Part shown: positions 1-11,500 of the stretch, piece by piece
How positions within the stretch are numbered: position 1 is the first letter of the stretch
Layout: every line of letters begins with the position of its first letter
NCBI RefSeq assembly: GCF_009494395.1
Contig: NZ_VZCB01000013.1
Span: 1-64,000 of the forward strand
Direction: 5' to 3'
Source: Segatella copri
Lineage (GTDB): Bacteria; Bacteroidota; Bacteroidia; Bacteroidales; Bacteroidaceae
DNA length: 64,000 nt
Made by a program: the position numbers and the translations under genes
The notes under the pieces: model-generated
What the model saw: only the letters and a program-made list of their open reading frames with translations
Databases searched by the model: none
Told to the model about the DNA's origin: nothing

Positions 1-48
1 GTTCTACCCTATGTGACACACCCCAAAACGGCCGTTCTCGGACGGGCT

Positions 49-61
49 GGGGGGGGGGGGG
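49..61. repeat. poly-G homopolymer (13 G)
   Basis: An uninterrupted run of 13 G lies about 80 bp upstream of the -7 element of the fimbrial operon. Runs of this length are prone to slipped-strand length changes. Whether it affects expression, or lies in the end of an upstream gene outside the window, cannot be seen from here. Confidence 0.9.
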
Positions 62-141
62 AATTTTCGACATTTTAGTTAACAGACCTTAAATCAAAGA
101 AGTTTTTTCTGATTTTGAAAGGCTATATGAGATATTTTGGC

Positions 142-149
142 TACATTTG
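142..149 (+). promoter_or_regulatory. Bacteroidetes -7 element for the fimbrial operon
   Basis: TACATTTG matches the TAnnTTTG -7 consensus of Bacteroidetes and is followed by a GC-containing start region. It lies about 110 bp upstream of the first gene at 259. No -33 TTTG is seen at the usual 19-21 bp spacing; the nearest, at 114-117, is 24 bp away. Confidence 0.5.
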
Positions 150-258
150 CAGCAGAAAGTAACATACGTAATGAAATTGCGACTATAAAGAAATTAGCTT
201 TTCTAGTAAAATCATTAGACAAATAATATAGAACAGTAAATATAAAAGACGCTGGCAG

Positions 259-870
259 ATGAACAAGAACAGAAGATTGAGCATGTGGCTCCTTCTTGTT
301 TTTACACTAGTCACTACTTCTATTTCGGCACAAGATTGGCGATTAAAGACCAACTTAGCCTATTGGGCAACAACTACGCCCAATATAGGAGCAGAGAAAA
401 AGATTTCAGACCAATGGTCAATAAACTTCTCCACTGGATGGAACCCATTTACTTTTAGCAAGAACAAGAAACTGAAGCACATTGCTTTACAAACAGAAGT
501 ACGCCGTTGGCTCGACAGTCCTTTTTCAGGGCATTTTCTTGGAGCCAACCTACTCTACTCTCATTACAATGTGGGCAGGGTACATTTCCCTTTTGGCCTT
601 TTTCCAAAGGTCAAGAATCATCGATTTCAAGGCGATCTAGGAGCCATTGGCTTCGTCTATGGCTATGACTGGCAGCTCGACAAGAGCAACCGTTGGAACC
701 TGGAGGCAGCCATTGGCTTAGGAGTAGGAATAACACATTATACCAAATATAATTGTGAGAAATGTGCCAGTGCCATCGAGAAGAAGACGAAAGCTTTCGT
801 CATGCCTACCAAGATGGCAGTCTCTCTGGTTTACAACTTGGGCACAAAAGATACGGACAAGCCAAATTAG
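259..870 (+). CDS. DUF3575 domain protein, predicted outer-membrane beta-barrel
   Basis: This 203-residue exported protein has a signal peptide ending near residue 24 (ISAQ). Alternating aromatic and polar segments follow, as in small outer-membrane barrels, and it ends in a strand with LVYNLG. It resembles the DUF3575 family, which often occurs at the head of Bacteroidales fimbrillin loci. A CxxC pair lies near residues 166-169. It starts the operon, 40 bp before the Mfa1-like gene. Its biochemical role is unknown; a part in fimbrial assembly or anchoring is inferred from position only. Confidence 0.75.
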
Positions 871-910
871 AATAAAAATAGTAATAATATATTTAAATCA
901 ATTTTAGATT

Positions 911-2749
911 ATGAAGAAAGTGAAGTTTTTCGGCTTAGCAGGATTCATTCTTCTTGCAAGCGGAGCAGGTTTCTCTTCCTGCTCATCAGATTCAGCAGAT
1001 CCTACGGGCGGTACAGGTGTGGCAGGACAGGTTGTTAAGACCCAGTTCGCCATCAACATCCCTTATGGCAATAACTCTTCGGCTAATCAGGCGAAGAAGG
1101 TGACTCGTATGACTGATGCTATCACTCAGCAGAGTGGCAAGCCTTTCCGTGGTATTTCAGACATTCTTTTGCTGACCTTTAGTGGAGATCCAAGTTCAAC
1201 AGGTAACAAGATTGCAACTAAGGTACATAAAATTGGAGAAGACAACAATGCCTATGATCAGGACGATTATCGCCGACTCTATCGTGACATTGATATTCCT
1301 GTTGGAACAGACTACATGATTTTTTATGGTACGGCAAAAAAGGCAAATACCACCAGTAGTTTCACATATGGTAAGACTAATAATATAGATACTTATGAGA
1401 CCGAGACAGATCTCACAAAAAGAAATTTCAAATTATCAACAATTACCAATGTGGATTTTGCCAACCACCAAGCAGCAAATGACATCATTGCTGCATTAAA
1501 CGACATTGCGAAATCTTCAGGTACAGATGGTACTAATGCTGTTGCATGGGCAGACGTAATTGACAGCAAATATGATGCAGTAACTTGGATTACCAAATCA
1601 GAAAGAGACTTCTTGAAGAAATATTACGAGAAGTTCATTAACCTTTCTGCTGGCTCACAGTACTCAGTCAAAGCCTTCATCACAAAGTTAAAAAGCATTT
1701 TAATTGGTGAGGGAACCGAAGCAGATCTTTCAAAAAAGTATTTAACAAAGAGCATTGTTGATAACTGCGATGCTGCATTAACAAAAATCGAGAGTTTAAG
1801 CTTTCCTAGAGATTTAAGCCTCCCAGACGGCGTTGCAAAAATTCATTGGAATAGCACAAATAATTCTTTCGAATACTATACAGCTGGTAGCGAAGTCTTT
1901 TCTACAGGCAACATTATAAATTACAATAAAATCTGCTATCCTGCGGAACTGTCGTATTTTGTCAAGACCTCGACTATGGTTTCAGATAAGGAAATGTCTC
2001 ACGTTAAAGATTTCCCTGATTACAATAACTGGACAACAGATATTAGCCAAGCATGGCCAATTGGGGGAACATTCGAGAACGCAGAAGTTAGCAGTTCTAC
2101 AAGAACCGTTGCTTTAAGAGATCCAGTTCAGTATAGTGTGGCAGTATTGCAATCTACGGTAAAATGTGCTGATGCAACTCTCAAAGACAATGGTCAATCT
2201 AAAGGTGGACTTGAGCAGGACCAAGATGTTACTGTTAATTCCGTAGGTTTCCCTGTAACTGGTATTTTGATTGGTGGTCAGCCTGAATCAGTAGACTGGA
2301 AGTATGAGCCAACATCTACAGAGACATTTGCAAATACCATCTATGACCAAAACATGAATGGTACAATTACAGCAGGTACAACAGCATCAAACGCAAACTA
2401 TACGCTTGTCTTTGATAACAAAAGTACAGATAAAAAACCTGTATTTGTAACCATCGAGTTAGAGAACAACTCAGGCATGGACTTCTACGGAAATGACGGT
2501 ATCATTCTTAACGGTGCTAAGTTCTATCTTGTTGGTAAGTTGGACCCTGAGGCCACAACAGGAACAACCAAACCTACTGGCGTTGATCGCGTATTCGTTC
2601 AGGACCATATTACAAAAGCAAACTTCAATATCACAAACTTGAAGGGTGCATACAACTGTATTCCTGACCTCAGAACATCAGGTATCAACGTTGGTCTTGC
2701 AGTAGACCTTTCATGGCAGGACGGCATTACATTCAACGTAGATTTGTAA
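911..2749 (+). CDS. Mfa1-family fimbrillin, probable major shaft subunit (lipoprotein precursor)
   Basis: This 612-residue protein has a lipoprotein signal with cysteine at residue 24 (FSSC), followed by a serine/aspartate-rich stretch. The N-terminal region after the lipobox contains basic sites (around VTRM, residues 63-66). In Porphyromonas-type fimbrillins a protease cleaves in this region to free the donor-strand groove; this is knowledge of the family, not shown here. The C-terminus (LSWQDGITFNVDL) looks like the terminal donor strand of Mfa1-like subunits. It is somewhat longer than the P. gingivalis shaft protein. The following gene encodes an anchor-type subunit, which supports the shaft assignment. 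Serotype-like variability would be expected in the middle part. Confidence 0.75.
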   Translation: MKKVKFFGLAGFILLASGAGFSSCSSDSADPTGGTGVAGQVVKTQFAINIPYGNNSSANQAKKVTRMTDAITQQSGKPFRGISDILLLTFSGDPSSTGNKIATKVHKIGEDNNAYDQDDYRRLYRDIDIPVGTDYMIFYGTAKKANTTSSFTYGKTNNIDTYETETDLTKRNFKLSTITNVDFANHQAANDIIAALNDIAKSSGTDGTNAVAWADVIDSKYDAVTWITKSERDFLKKYYEKFINLSAGSQYSVKAFITKLKSILIGEGTEADLSKKYLTKSIVDNCDAALTKIESLSFPRDLSLPDGVAKIHWNSTNNSFEYYTAGSEVFSTGNIINYNKICYPAELSYFVKTSTMVSDKEMSHVKDFPDYNNWTTDISQAWPIGGTFENAEVSSSTRTVALRDPVQYSVAVLQSTVKCADATLKDNGQSKGGLEQDQDVTVNSVGFPVTGILIGGQPESVDWKYEPTSTETFANTIYDQNMNGTITAGTTASNANYTLVFDNKSTDKKPVFVTIELENNSGMDFYGNDGIILNGAKFYLVGKLDPEATTGTTKPTGVDRVFVQDHITKANFNITNLKGAYNCIPDLRTSGINVGLAVDLSWQDGITFNVDL

Positions 2750-2780
2750 GAAAAAGATGATGAAGGATACCCTTCAAAAA

Positions 2781-3054
2781 ACTGAAGGAACTGAAGGATA
2801 GGATACACTGAAGGAACTGAAGGATGAAATTAAAAAATCATTTTTATATGCAGCGTAGAGCAAAATAGAGGTAATTATATGATTATCAGAATACTACCCG
2901 ATTATTGTACCATATGTTAAAATGGCATTTTTAGTAGGATATTATTATGTTTGAAAACTGCCTTCAGTTCCTTCAGCCCCAAAATCTGTCCAAACGGTTT
3001 ACTTTTTAACAGAAATTACACATTCTGTGATACCCATCCTTCAGTTCCTTCAGT
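2781..3054. repeat. inverted repeat set, 19-bp unit (ACTGAAGGAACTGAAGGAT)
   Basis: The unit occurs exactly at 2781-2799 and 2807-2825. Its exact reverse complement is at 3036-3054, and a 16-bp part of the reverse complement is at 2961-2976. The unit is itself two tandem CTGAAGGA half-units. The outer copies flank about 210 bp, a geometry compatible with a long hairpin or an invertible segment. No promoter consensus was recognised inside. Confidence 0.85.
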
Positions 3055-3150
3055 TTTCGCGATTCTCTCCTTCAAAAATACTGCATTTTTGGGGTTTCAA
3101 ATATTTTTACCACACTCCAGCAGGGAAATATGAAGCAGAGAAAAGAATTT

Positions 3151-3234
3151 ATCTTACTGAGATAATTTTCTATCTTACAGAGATATTTTTTTATTTCACA
3201 GAGATAATTTCCTATCTTACAGAGATACTGGACA
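3151..3234. repeat. tandem array, four 21-bp units
   Basis: Units start at 3151, 3172, 3193 and 3214, each beginning ATCTTACnGAGATA or a close variant. The period is a multiple of three, and one plus-strand frame reads through as a Y-L-T-E-I heptapeptide repeat. It ends just before the Mfa2-like gene at 3293. Confidence 0.85.
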
Positions 3235-3292
3235 GAACTACTCCCAATAAGGGAGACATACAGATTATGAAATTAAAAACTCGAAAAGAACA

Positions 3293-4267
3293 ATGAAGAT
3301 TCGATATAGAATGTTTCTGATAGCTATGATGACGATAGGCATCGCCTTCGGATTGTCTTCATGTATCGATGAAGACATGAGCAAGTGCGGCAAAGACTAT
3401 AAGATAAGGTATAACCTGGTACTCAATACGCAGATTAATACCATCATCGACATGGATCTGAATCTCATCACCGAACAGGAAATAGCAGAGAGACTGAAAC
3501 AGGCGCTCAGCAAGGTCTTCACCGACCATGCCAACGACAACGACCTCTCCTTCTTCGTAGGCGAAGACCTCTTCCACCACGAGGCAAACAAAATGGGTGC
3601 CAACTCGGTATCCTATACCATCTATCTGCCCCGCAACAACTATCAGAATCTCTCCCTCGCCAATACCGGCAGTGCAGACAACGTACAGATTACAGGAGCC
3701 AACACCTGTAAGACGCTCGCCCTGCAGCAAGAGCAGAAAGATACCATCAACAGCCATAACATCGGATTGTTCTCTTCCCGTTTCACCATCAACGAAAACG
3801 ACTTTGAGCACGACCTGTATACCACCCTCTATATGGCAAACTGTGCTGCGGTGGTGGTCATCGACCAGAGTAAGGTGCAGCCCACCAGACTCTGGGGATT
3901 TGTAGAAGGCATGGCAACCCAGTTCCAGGTGAATGACAGTCTCTACACCTCAACCCGGAATACCCTGGTGAGAGCCAACCGACTCAACGAAGGCATGACA
4001 ACCTATTCCATCCCTTCTCACGATGCCCTCTATACGGTCAGTTTCCCCAGCACCCAATCAGAATGGCGCTACCACGTCATCACCCAGATAAACGGTAAAT
4101 ATACCGAAACCATCTTCACGATGAACGAACCGCTGAAGGCAGGCAGAATCAAGATTATCAAGACGATACTCAAGGAAGACGGTTCCCTTGCCACCTCCAG
4201 CACCGCTGTAGGCGTAAGTGTGAAACTCGACTGGAAACCGGGAGGAAGCCACGATATTGACATTTAA
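3293..4267 (+). CDS. FimB/Mfa2-family fimbrial anchor subunit
   Basis: This 324-residue lipoprotein has its lipobox cysteine at residue 24 (LSSC) and acidic residues just after it, as in Bacteroidetes surface lipoproteins. The stretch KCGKDYKIRYNL after the lipobox is typical of the FimB/Mfa2 anchor family. That family caps the shaft base and stays lipid-anchored in the outer membrane. Length fits the family. The start ATG overlaps the stop of a short upstream reading frame (ATGA at 3293-3296), which could allow coupled translation. It follows the Mfa1-like gene after a repeat-rich gap and precedes another fimbrial lipoprotein by 84 bp. Confidence 0.8.
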   Translation: MKIRYRMFLIAMMTIGIAFGLSSCIDEDMSKCGKDYKIRYNLVLNTQINTIIDMDLNLITEQEIAERLKQALSKVFTDHANDNDLSFFVGEDLFHHEANKMGANSVSYTIYLPRNNYQNLSLANTGSADNVQITGANTCKTLALQQEQKDTINSHNIGLFSSRFTINENDFEHDLYTTLYMANCAAVVVIDQSKVQPTRLWGFVEGMATQFQVNDSLYTSTRNTLVRANRLNEGMTTYSIPSHDALYTVSFPSTQSEWRYHVITQINGKYTETIFTMNEPLKAGRIKIIKTILKEDGSLATSSTAVGVSVKLDWKPGGSHDIDI

Positions 4268-4296
4268 GTGAAGAGTGAAGAACGAAGAGTGAAGAA
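4266..4296 (+). repeat. 31-bp dispersed intergenic repeat, copy A
   Basis: A GTGAAGA/ACGAAGA-rich 31-bp sequence starts within the stop codon of the anchor gene. Its exact reverse complement occurs in 59744-59774, and closely related copies are at 59666-59699 and 59815-59847, about 55 kb away. It is a small dispersed intergenic element of unknown role. Confidence 0.85.
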
Positions 4297-4351
4297 ACAA
4301 CGTTCGGCGGCCGAAGGGCAAGCCAATTCAACGGCTATAAAGATTTGATAC

Positions 4352-5545
4352 ATGAACCATATTACGAAATACATATTTGCGATACTATCGCTTATCATGC
4401 TGGCAGGATGCAGCGAGAAGGACGAGGTGAGACCAATGGATACGTTGGCACCCATCTCGCTCACCCTATCTGTGCCTGCCGATAAGACAAACACACGCGT
4501 CGGAGATCCGGGAGCAGACACCAACGACCAGGTGGACTGGGACCGTCTCACCATCATCGTTGCCTATAAGGAAAAGACGCAAGGCGACGAAATCATAGAT
4601 GGAGCACCCCTGAAAATGGTATATTACGATACCTATACCAAGGAAGAATTCGACAGAAAAAACCTCGTCACCCATGCCACCTCAACCCTATCAGGACCTG
4701 ATGCCAACGGCTTTCGCACCTATACGATGTATCTGCCGTTAGGCACCTGTTGCGTTTATGGGGTTACCTATAGTAGCGGACAAAGGCTGAATTTGGAGGA
4801 GATGCTAGACGGCATCGCAAAAGACGGAAAAAACCATAACTCAGACATTTATGACTTACAGATTAGCAACGACTATGCCAAGCCAAGCGGCGGCACTACG
4901 GACATAGCCAAGTTTATCAGCGTAGCCACAGGCTATGCACTCAAGCTGGACCCAGAGGCGCAAATTTTCACCAATGACAGAGATATAAAAGTAGAAAAAA
5001 ACATCAATGCCGATATCAACACCAAGCAATACTGGCGCATGGTACTGGGCAGACTGGCTGCCAAGATTGACATCCAATGGGATGCCAAGGGAGCCTACGA
5101 GAAAGACAAGGATGGAAATCTGAAATATACCAACGTGAAAGTAAGCCAGTTTACTTATCACGGAGAACAGGCAAATCAAGAATCAACCATTTCCGGCTCC
5201 GGGAATGGTAGACTTTTCCCTACCCTTTATACCCTTTACCACCAAGAAGTATCTTCCAGGTCTTCGGTAAGCGGCCACACAACCTTTGTGAACACCTCGG
5301 AAATCAGCAAGCGTAACGGAAGAGTATATCATTATACCTTCCCAGACGGAGCCATTCCTCCTCGCCACACCTTCAAGCTTGACACAGAGAAAGAAGGAAC
5401 GAAAAAGCCATACAACGTGACATTTGACATGAGCAATCTGAAAGATGGCTTTATCCCAGCTCGCTGGTACAAGATCAATGTAAAAATATCGGGCACTCAG
5501 CTCAAAGGGGAGCAAAATATCACGATCAACAATTTCAACATATAA
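4352..5545 (+). CDS. fimbrial accessory/tip-type lipoprotein
   Basis: This 397-residue lipoprotein has its lipobox cysteine at residue 20 (LAGC), followed by SEKDE. The body has a two-domain beta-rich look (an early segment with LTLSVPADKTNTRVGD and a C-terminal ITINNFNI strand) similar to Mfa-type minor subunits. A basic-residue site near residue 50 could be a processing site. It lies between the anchor gene and the giant adhesin, 13 bp from the latter. This mirrors the minor-subunit genes of the mfa locus (Mfa3/Mfa4 positions). The exact subfamily was not recognised, so the accessory role is inferred from lipobox, size and context. Confidence 0.6.
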   Translation: MNHITKYIFAILSLIMLAGCSEKDEVRPMDTLAPISLTLSVPADKTNTRVGDPGADTNDQVDWDRLTIIVAYKEKTQGDEIIDGAPLKMVYYDTYTKEEFDRKNLVTHATSTLSGPDANGFRTYTMYLPLGTCCVYGVTYSSGQRLNLEEMLDGIAKDGKNHNSDIYDLQISNDYAKPSGGTTDIAKFISVATGYALKLDPEAQIFTNDRDIKVEKNINADINTKQYWRMVLGRLAAKIDIQWDAKGAYEKDKDGNLKYTNVKVSQFTYHGEQANQESTISGSGNGRLFPTLYTLYHQEVSSRSSVSGHTTFVNTSEISKRNGRVYHYTFPDGAIPPRHTFKLDTEKEGTKKPYNVTFDMSNLKDGFIPARWYKINVKISGTQLKGEQNITINNFNI

Positions 5546-5558
5546 AATTCTTTTCAGC

Positions 5559-8500
5559 ATGAGAATACAACATACAACATACAGGAAAATCATAGCACTC
5601 CTCATCCTTCTGAGCTGTGTCAACCCCCTGTTCGCACAGGACAGCAAGACCTATTATGTAACGGCTGAGGCAACAGACGGTGGTGACGGTTTATCATGGA
5701 AGAATGCCATCACCCTGACAGAAGCGCTGCGCCGAGCCACGGCTGGCGATGAAATCTGGGTGAAAGGCTATGAGGATATTACCGGTCACATCTACAAGGC
5801 ACCGGAGGGAGGCTTCGTTCTCCCTTCGGGCGTTGCCATGTATGGAGGTTTTGCAGGAAATGAAACCATCAAGAACGATCTCCCTACGGGCAGACATAAA
5901 TATCAGATGAAGTATCAGACGGCTCTGGTGGGCGATATCGCCACCAACGACAAGGCGAGCCAGCAGCTGATTATCTATCCAGAGAACACCACCCGCACCG
6001 ACAATGCCACCCATGTGCTGACCCTCCAGATGGGCGTAACACCGGACAACACCAACGACGGCAGCAAGCCAACCATTGTTTCCGGTTTCCTTATCGCAGC
6101 AGGTAATGCCAAGGGCGACAACTCTACTTCAGACGGCAGAGGCGGCGGCATCTACGTGGTGAACAACAGCAACGACAACAATGCCGGCAGCCGTTACTTC
6201 CGTATTTCGCAATGTAACTTTGCGAACAACTACGGCATGCGCGGCGGTGCCATCTATGTAGATAATTCCTGTACCAACCAGCAGTCAGCCATCAGCTACT
6301 GCAGCATTTTTAATAATGTGGCAGGCAAGCGAGGCTCCAGCGAAAACGAAGGTGGCGGTATGTGGATAGACGGAACTGCCACCGTCTACAACTGCAACAT
6401 CAACAACAATACGAACGGCGGTATCCGACTTTCGAACACATCGAAAATCGTCAACTGTTCTGTAATTGCCAACACCGTATCAGCCGCAGACCTCACCACA
6501 GACGGGGCATCAAACAGCAATGGCGGCGGAGCGGTTTACAACACCGTTCTCTGGCATTCCACTGCACTCAGCAAGCAAGACAGCCGTCCTGCCTTCTATT
6601 CCTGTGCTTTCCCGGAAGTAGAAGTAACCAATACCGGTACCAATACCGACACTAACGGAAACGTATGGATCAGCAATGAGAACCATGGCATAGAGCCAGC
6701 CCCTTGGTTCAAGCAGAGTGCCGTAACCCAGGGTTACGACTTCTCGTTCAGCAGTAACCTGAAGCAATTATACAGCACCGCCTTCACTTTCGAGGAAACC
6801 TCTGCCCTTCTGAACAAGGGAAAACTGGAATACTACAAAAATCTTGTAGTTGATGCAAACCTGGAAACAGCTTCTACCGACATCATGGGTAGAACACGCT
6901 ACCAGACAAGCAGCATCGACATCGGTGCCTACGAGTATGCCCGAATGAAGGCAGGACGCATCAGATACGTGAAGCCCCAGAAAAAGGGACTTGGCGACGG
7001 ATCATCATGGGATAATGCCACGGACGATATCCAGTGGGCCATCAACAATTTGGCAGAAAATGCACCAGGCGAGAAAGGCGAAGTCTGGGTAGCAGCCGGA
7101 ACCTATGTAGTAAAAGACCGCATCCTTGCCAAAGATGCCTCTTCCCCGGTATCCCTACTGATGAAGAATGGCATCAGCGTTTATGGTGCATTTAAGGGAA
7201 CCGAAAAAAGACGTTCCGAGCGCATCGAGGAATCCAAGGATTTAAAGCCATGGGGCTGGAAACAGGAATCCATCATCAGAGGTTCGGGATTCACGGGAAG
7301 CAATGATGCCATCTGGAACAATAGTGATGAAGCCTGGAACATACAGAACAGCGAGTCCTATCATGTGGTATGGTTTGCTCCTCTGCCAGAAGAAAAAGAA
7401 GCCTTTACGGACGAAGTATATCTGGAAGGCTTCACCATTGAGGGAGGTACATATAACGGAACGAGCGCTGCTACCCAATACGCCCCAGGCTGTGGTGCTG
7501 GCGTTTATATCAACGACCCATCAGCCCGAATGCGCTACTGCACCGTGAGATTCTGTAACCCGGGCATGAAAGAAAGCGGAAACATCAAGCCACGTGGCGG
7601 CGGCATCTACTGCAAGAACGGACAAACGGAAGGTAACCTGGTATACAACTGCTCGGCTTATCAGGGCGGAGGTATCTATATAGACGAAGCCGGCTTCATC
7701 ACCCGAAGCATGGTAACCAACTGTTCTGCCTATCAGGGAGCGGGTGTATATCTGAATGGTGACGCTAGCAACCCGGAGAAAGCCTATTATCAGATTCTTG
7801 CCACCTCGGTAATCAGTAACAATACCAGTACCCGAAATGGTGCTGTGTATCTGGATGGTCAAGGACTGGTGATTAACAACACCATCGTCAACAACTATAC
7901 CAACAACACCTTGGATCCTGCTGACGAGCTGTCATCCAATACGGGTGGTGTGTATATCAAGGAAAAGGGTCTGCTTGCCAACAATGTCATCTGGAACAAC
8001 TCGCTGCTCCGGCACAAGTCTGGCACCAGCAACTCTGCGTCCATGGCACAGATTTATGCAGCCAACCCATCAGAAGAGACCGTACAGTTTTACAACAACG
8101 CCATCTCGGATGTAAATGCAGCCAAATGGACCAACACCTATCAGAGCGGAACCATCTCCATCAACACGTATTACTCGGGCAAGGGATTCGTGATGGGTAC
8201 AGAAGCGCCTTACAACACGGTGGAAGCCTTCAACGAGAAACGTGGCGTTCTTACAGACATGAAGACGGTGAACTATTACTGGGAAACATTGACAGGTAGC
8301 CGACTGCGCAACGTGGGTATCAGCTATGCTCTCCTGCCATCTTCCTACCTGTATCAGCCAAAAATAGACCTGAGCGGAAAAGCTATCAGTTCGGTTCCGT
8401 CAGCAGGAGCCTATATGGCTGACAACCACGACCTTGTATTTGAAAAGAATAACAACAAGAAACGCCTGCGCATCTACTTTGACCGTTCACGAGAACTGGT

Positions 8501-11500
8501 GGACGGAACAGGAGAGTCGTGGGAAAAGAGCTATACCTCATCATCTGTAGATGAAGTACTCGGTTATCTTGCCGACATCAAGGATGGAGGCAAGGTAAAG
8601 GTAGTTACCAAGGGCAATACTACACCAGAGGATTTCACTATTGAGAAGAACAGCGGATGGGAGTTTGAAATCTGCGGTCGTGAGGGTATCTTCGAACCGA
8701 AGATTGCCTACACGTTCGAGGAAACAGATGCCAGGGCATGCACCTTTAACATTCAACCTTGCGTACTTCCTGTAACCGTATATGGCGGTTATCCGGAGTA
8801 TTCAGAGAATCCGAATCCGGAAGATGAAGACCGCGACCCTATCAAATACCGCACCGAGCTGAACGGAAACCTGAACGGTTCAGAACTCAACGAGGGTCTC
8901 TACCATCTGGTCCGCATCGAAGCGGGTGCCAACATCACCATCGACGGCTATGCCTTTACCCATGCATACGCTGCCGGTACTGCCTACATGCCTTATGGTG
9001 GCGGCGTGCTGATAGGAAGCATGGACCAGAGCAGTGAACCAACCACCGTGAAGCTGAAGAATTGTATCTTTGAGAACAATACAGCGACAGATGGCGGTGC
9101 TATCGCTACCATGCCGGATGCCGTGAATGTGAAATTGGAACTGGAAAACTGCGTCATCAATAACAATACGAGCAAGGATCCGCTTAATCCAAGTCCTTCG
9201 GAGCTGCCTTCCATCATCTATCTGAACAAGAGTCAAGGCAGCAACAACTCTCTCACGCTCAACCATGTAAGCATCATCAACAATGAGGGAGTAGCACCAG
9301 ATTACGACCTTGTGAAGAGAACCTCGTATGCTGTAGGAAACAAACTGAACATCAACGGCACATGGAATGGTTCGGAATGCAAGAACAGCATGGATATCAA
9401 CACTCTGGGAAAAGACGGAGCCCAGAACTTCAGCAACCCAACCAATGAAGTGGGTGCCAGAATGAGCGGCAACGTTTATTACGGAGGCTATTCATCCTTC
9501 CGTCCGCTGACCAGTTCTGCAGAGGCTGGCCGCATCATCAACAGCGCCCAAGAAAACAATGCAACCACAACAGCCAAGGACATCACCGGTGAAGACCGCA
9601 ACCTAGGTGGTGTTCCTGACCTGGGTGCATACGAAGCTCTCCTGCCAAAAGCAGGAAAGATTATCTACGTGCGTTCGTACAACCAGGACTATGAAAGCAG
9701 CAACGATGCCAACAAAGACGACAAAGACGGCAACCCGGACTTCAATCTTCTGAAAGAATCACATACCGAATATGACGGAAGCAGCTGGGACAAGGCCATC
9801 ATCGGTAACGCCATGTGTGATAACACAAAGGGTAGAACGGGCAATGACTTCTATGTAACAGACAATGGAAGCTTGCTCAATACAACCATCGAAAACGAGG
9901 AGTATAGTCTGGCTAACGGCAAGTATCGTTCAGAAACTGACTCTTATGGTAATTTCTGGACTAACTCAGGAAATCAGGAGAAGCAGTATCTCTCTGGCTG
10001 GGGATCATATAATAAAATCACCAACAACAGAGACGAACGATACATCAGCGGTCTACAATATGCTGTGGAAAAAGCAGCTGAGTTGAATAAAATAAAAAAA
10101 GACAGCGTTGTGGTGTGGGTAGGTGCAGGTATCTATACCGACTACAAAGGATTCGTTATCAGAGACAACGTGAAGGTTTATGGTGGTTTCCCATACGAAG
10201 GCTATCCTGGAGAAGACGACCGTCATCCGCTGCTGTCACAATACGTGCCGGCACGTAAGGAATACGAAAATCTGGACAAGACCAAGTATGAAACCATTCT
10301 ACAGATCAGAAAGGAATCGCCTGTATACTTCAAAAACGGAGATAAGGAAATGTGGTATCAGGAGGGCAAACCTGGAGATGGCTCTAATTATGACTTTACA
10401 AAAACGTTGATAAACAGCGGGAAAACAGAGCGCCATTATGTACTGTATCAGCCAGACGTATGCCTTCCTACCTGGTCGCCATCGGGTGATGGAAACGCCT
10501 CACGTACCGACGGTAATGCCGTACGCTATAAAGGAACTTTAGAAGACGATAAAAACTACGTGGATTACAAGCATGCCAAATGGGATGGCTTCTCCGTACG
10601 TCATGGTTATATCATCAACTATCCTGGTGCCAACCGTGACGGAGGTGCAGGTATGCGTGTATTCCGAGGAGTAGAACTGGAAAATCTCATCATCGTCAAC
10701 AACTTCAACCATGGCAGTCGCGTACGTGGTGGCGGTTTGTATATGGACGGCGAGAACAGTAAGATTTCGAACAGTTACCTGCTGAGAAACCTGAGTTATG
10801 CCAACAGCAGTGAAAGTTATGGAGGCGGAGCCTATATGATTCAAGGCACCGGCTACAACCTTGTCGTGGCAAACAACCGCTGTTATAACGGAACCTGCCG
10901 TGGCGGAGGTATCTTCCTGGAGAGTGCCAAGTTCTACAACAATACCATCGCCTACAATATGGCGACAAACGGAACCGGCATCTATCACTGGCAGGATGCC
11001 AAAACCGGAGTAGAATCGCAGCTTTCACTCTACAACTGTATCATCTATGATAATTATAACAACGGCAAACAGATTACAGATCAGGTAAACTCAGCTGCAT
11101 CGGGCAAGATGAATCCATCTCACAACTGCTACATGAACAGTAGTGACCTCAGCAGCAAATTCCAGGAAAGCGATGGAAATTTCACTGGCACAGATCTGTC
11201 TTTCCCATTTGAGGACAAGACCTACGAAAATGGAAAAGACGGAGTTTTCCGCTTCCGCAATGCCCGATTAAAGAATAACTTCCGCCTGAACGAGGCTGAT
11301 GGTTTAGCAGGTAACAAATGTCTGAATGGTGGAACCACAAATGTAGGAAATGGAATCATCCTTCCGGAAACCGACATGGACTATACCAACCGAATCAAGG
11401 ACTGCGCCATTGATATCGGTGCATACGAGGCTGACAATACTGCCAATATCGCACCACAGGAAAAGACAAACAGCGCAGGTATTGTAGATTACATTTATTA

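Larger units (their letters stand above)
2750..3292. other. repeat-rich 543-bp gap between Mfa1-like and Mfa2-like genes
   Basis: No convincing gene is present. The gap holds two direct copies of a 19-bp unit (2781-2799, 2807-2825), two inverted copies (2961-2976 partial, 3036-3054 exact), and a 4 x 21-bp tandem array at 3151-3234. Transcribed RNA could fold the distant inverted copies together. That could reduce readthrough from the abundant shaft subunit to the low-copy anchor, but this is inference. Confidence 0.7.

Noticed and set aside
3151-3234. CRISPR-like array
   Set aside because: The 21-bp units abut each other with no spacers, and no cas genes are present. It is a plain tandem repeat.
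2951-3296. short open frames in the Mfa1-Mfa2 gap
   Set aside because: They consist mostly of translated repeats without signal peptide or known motif. Only the overlap with the anchor start is worth noting.
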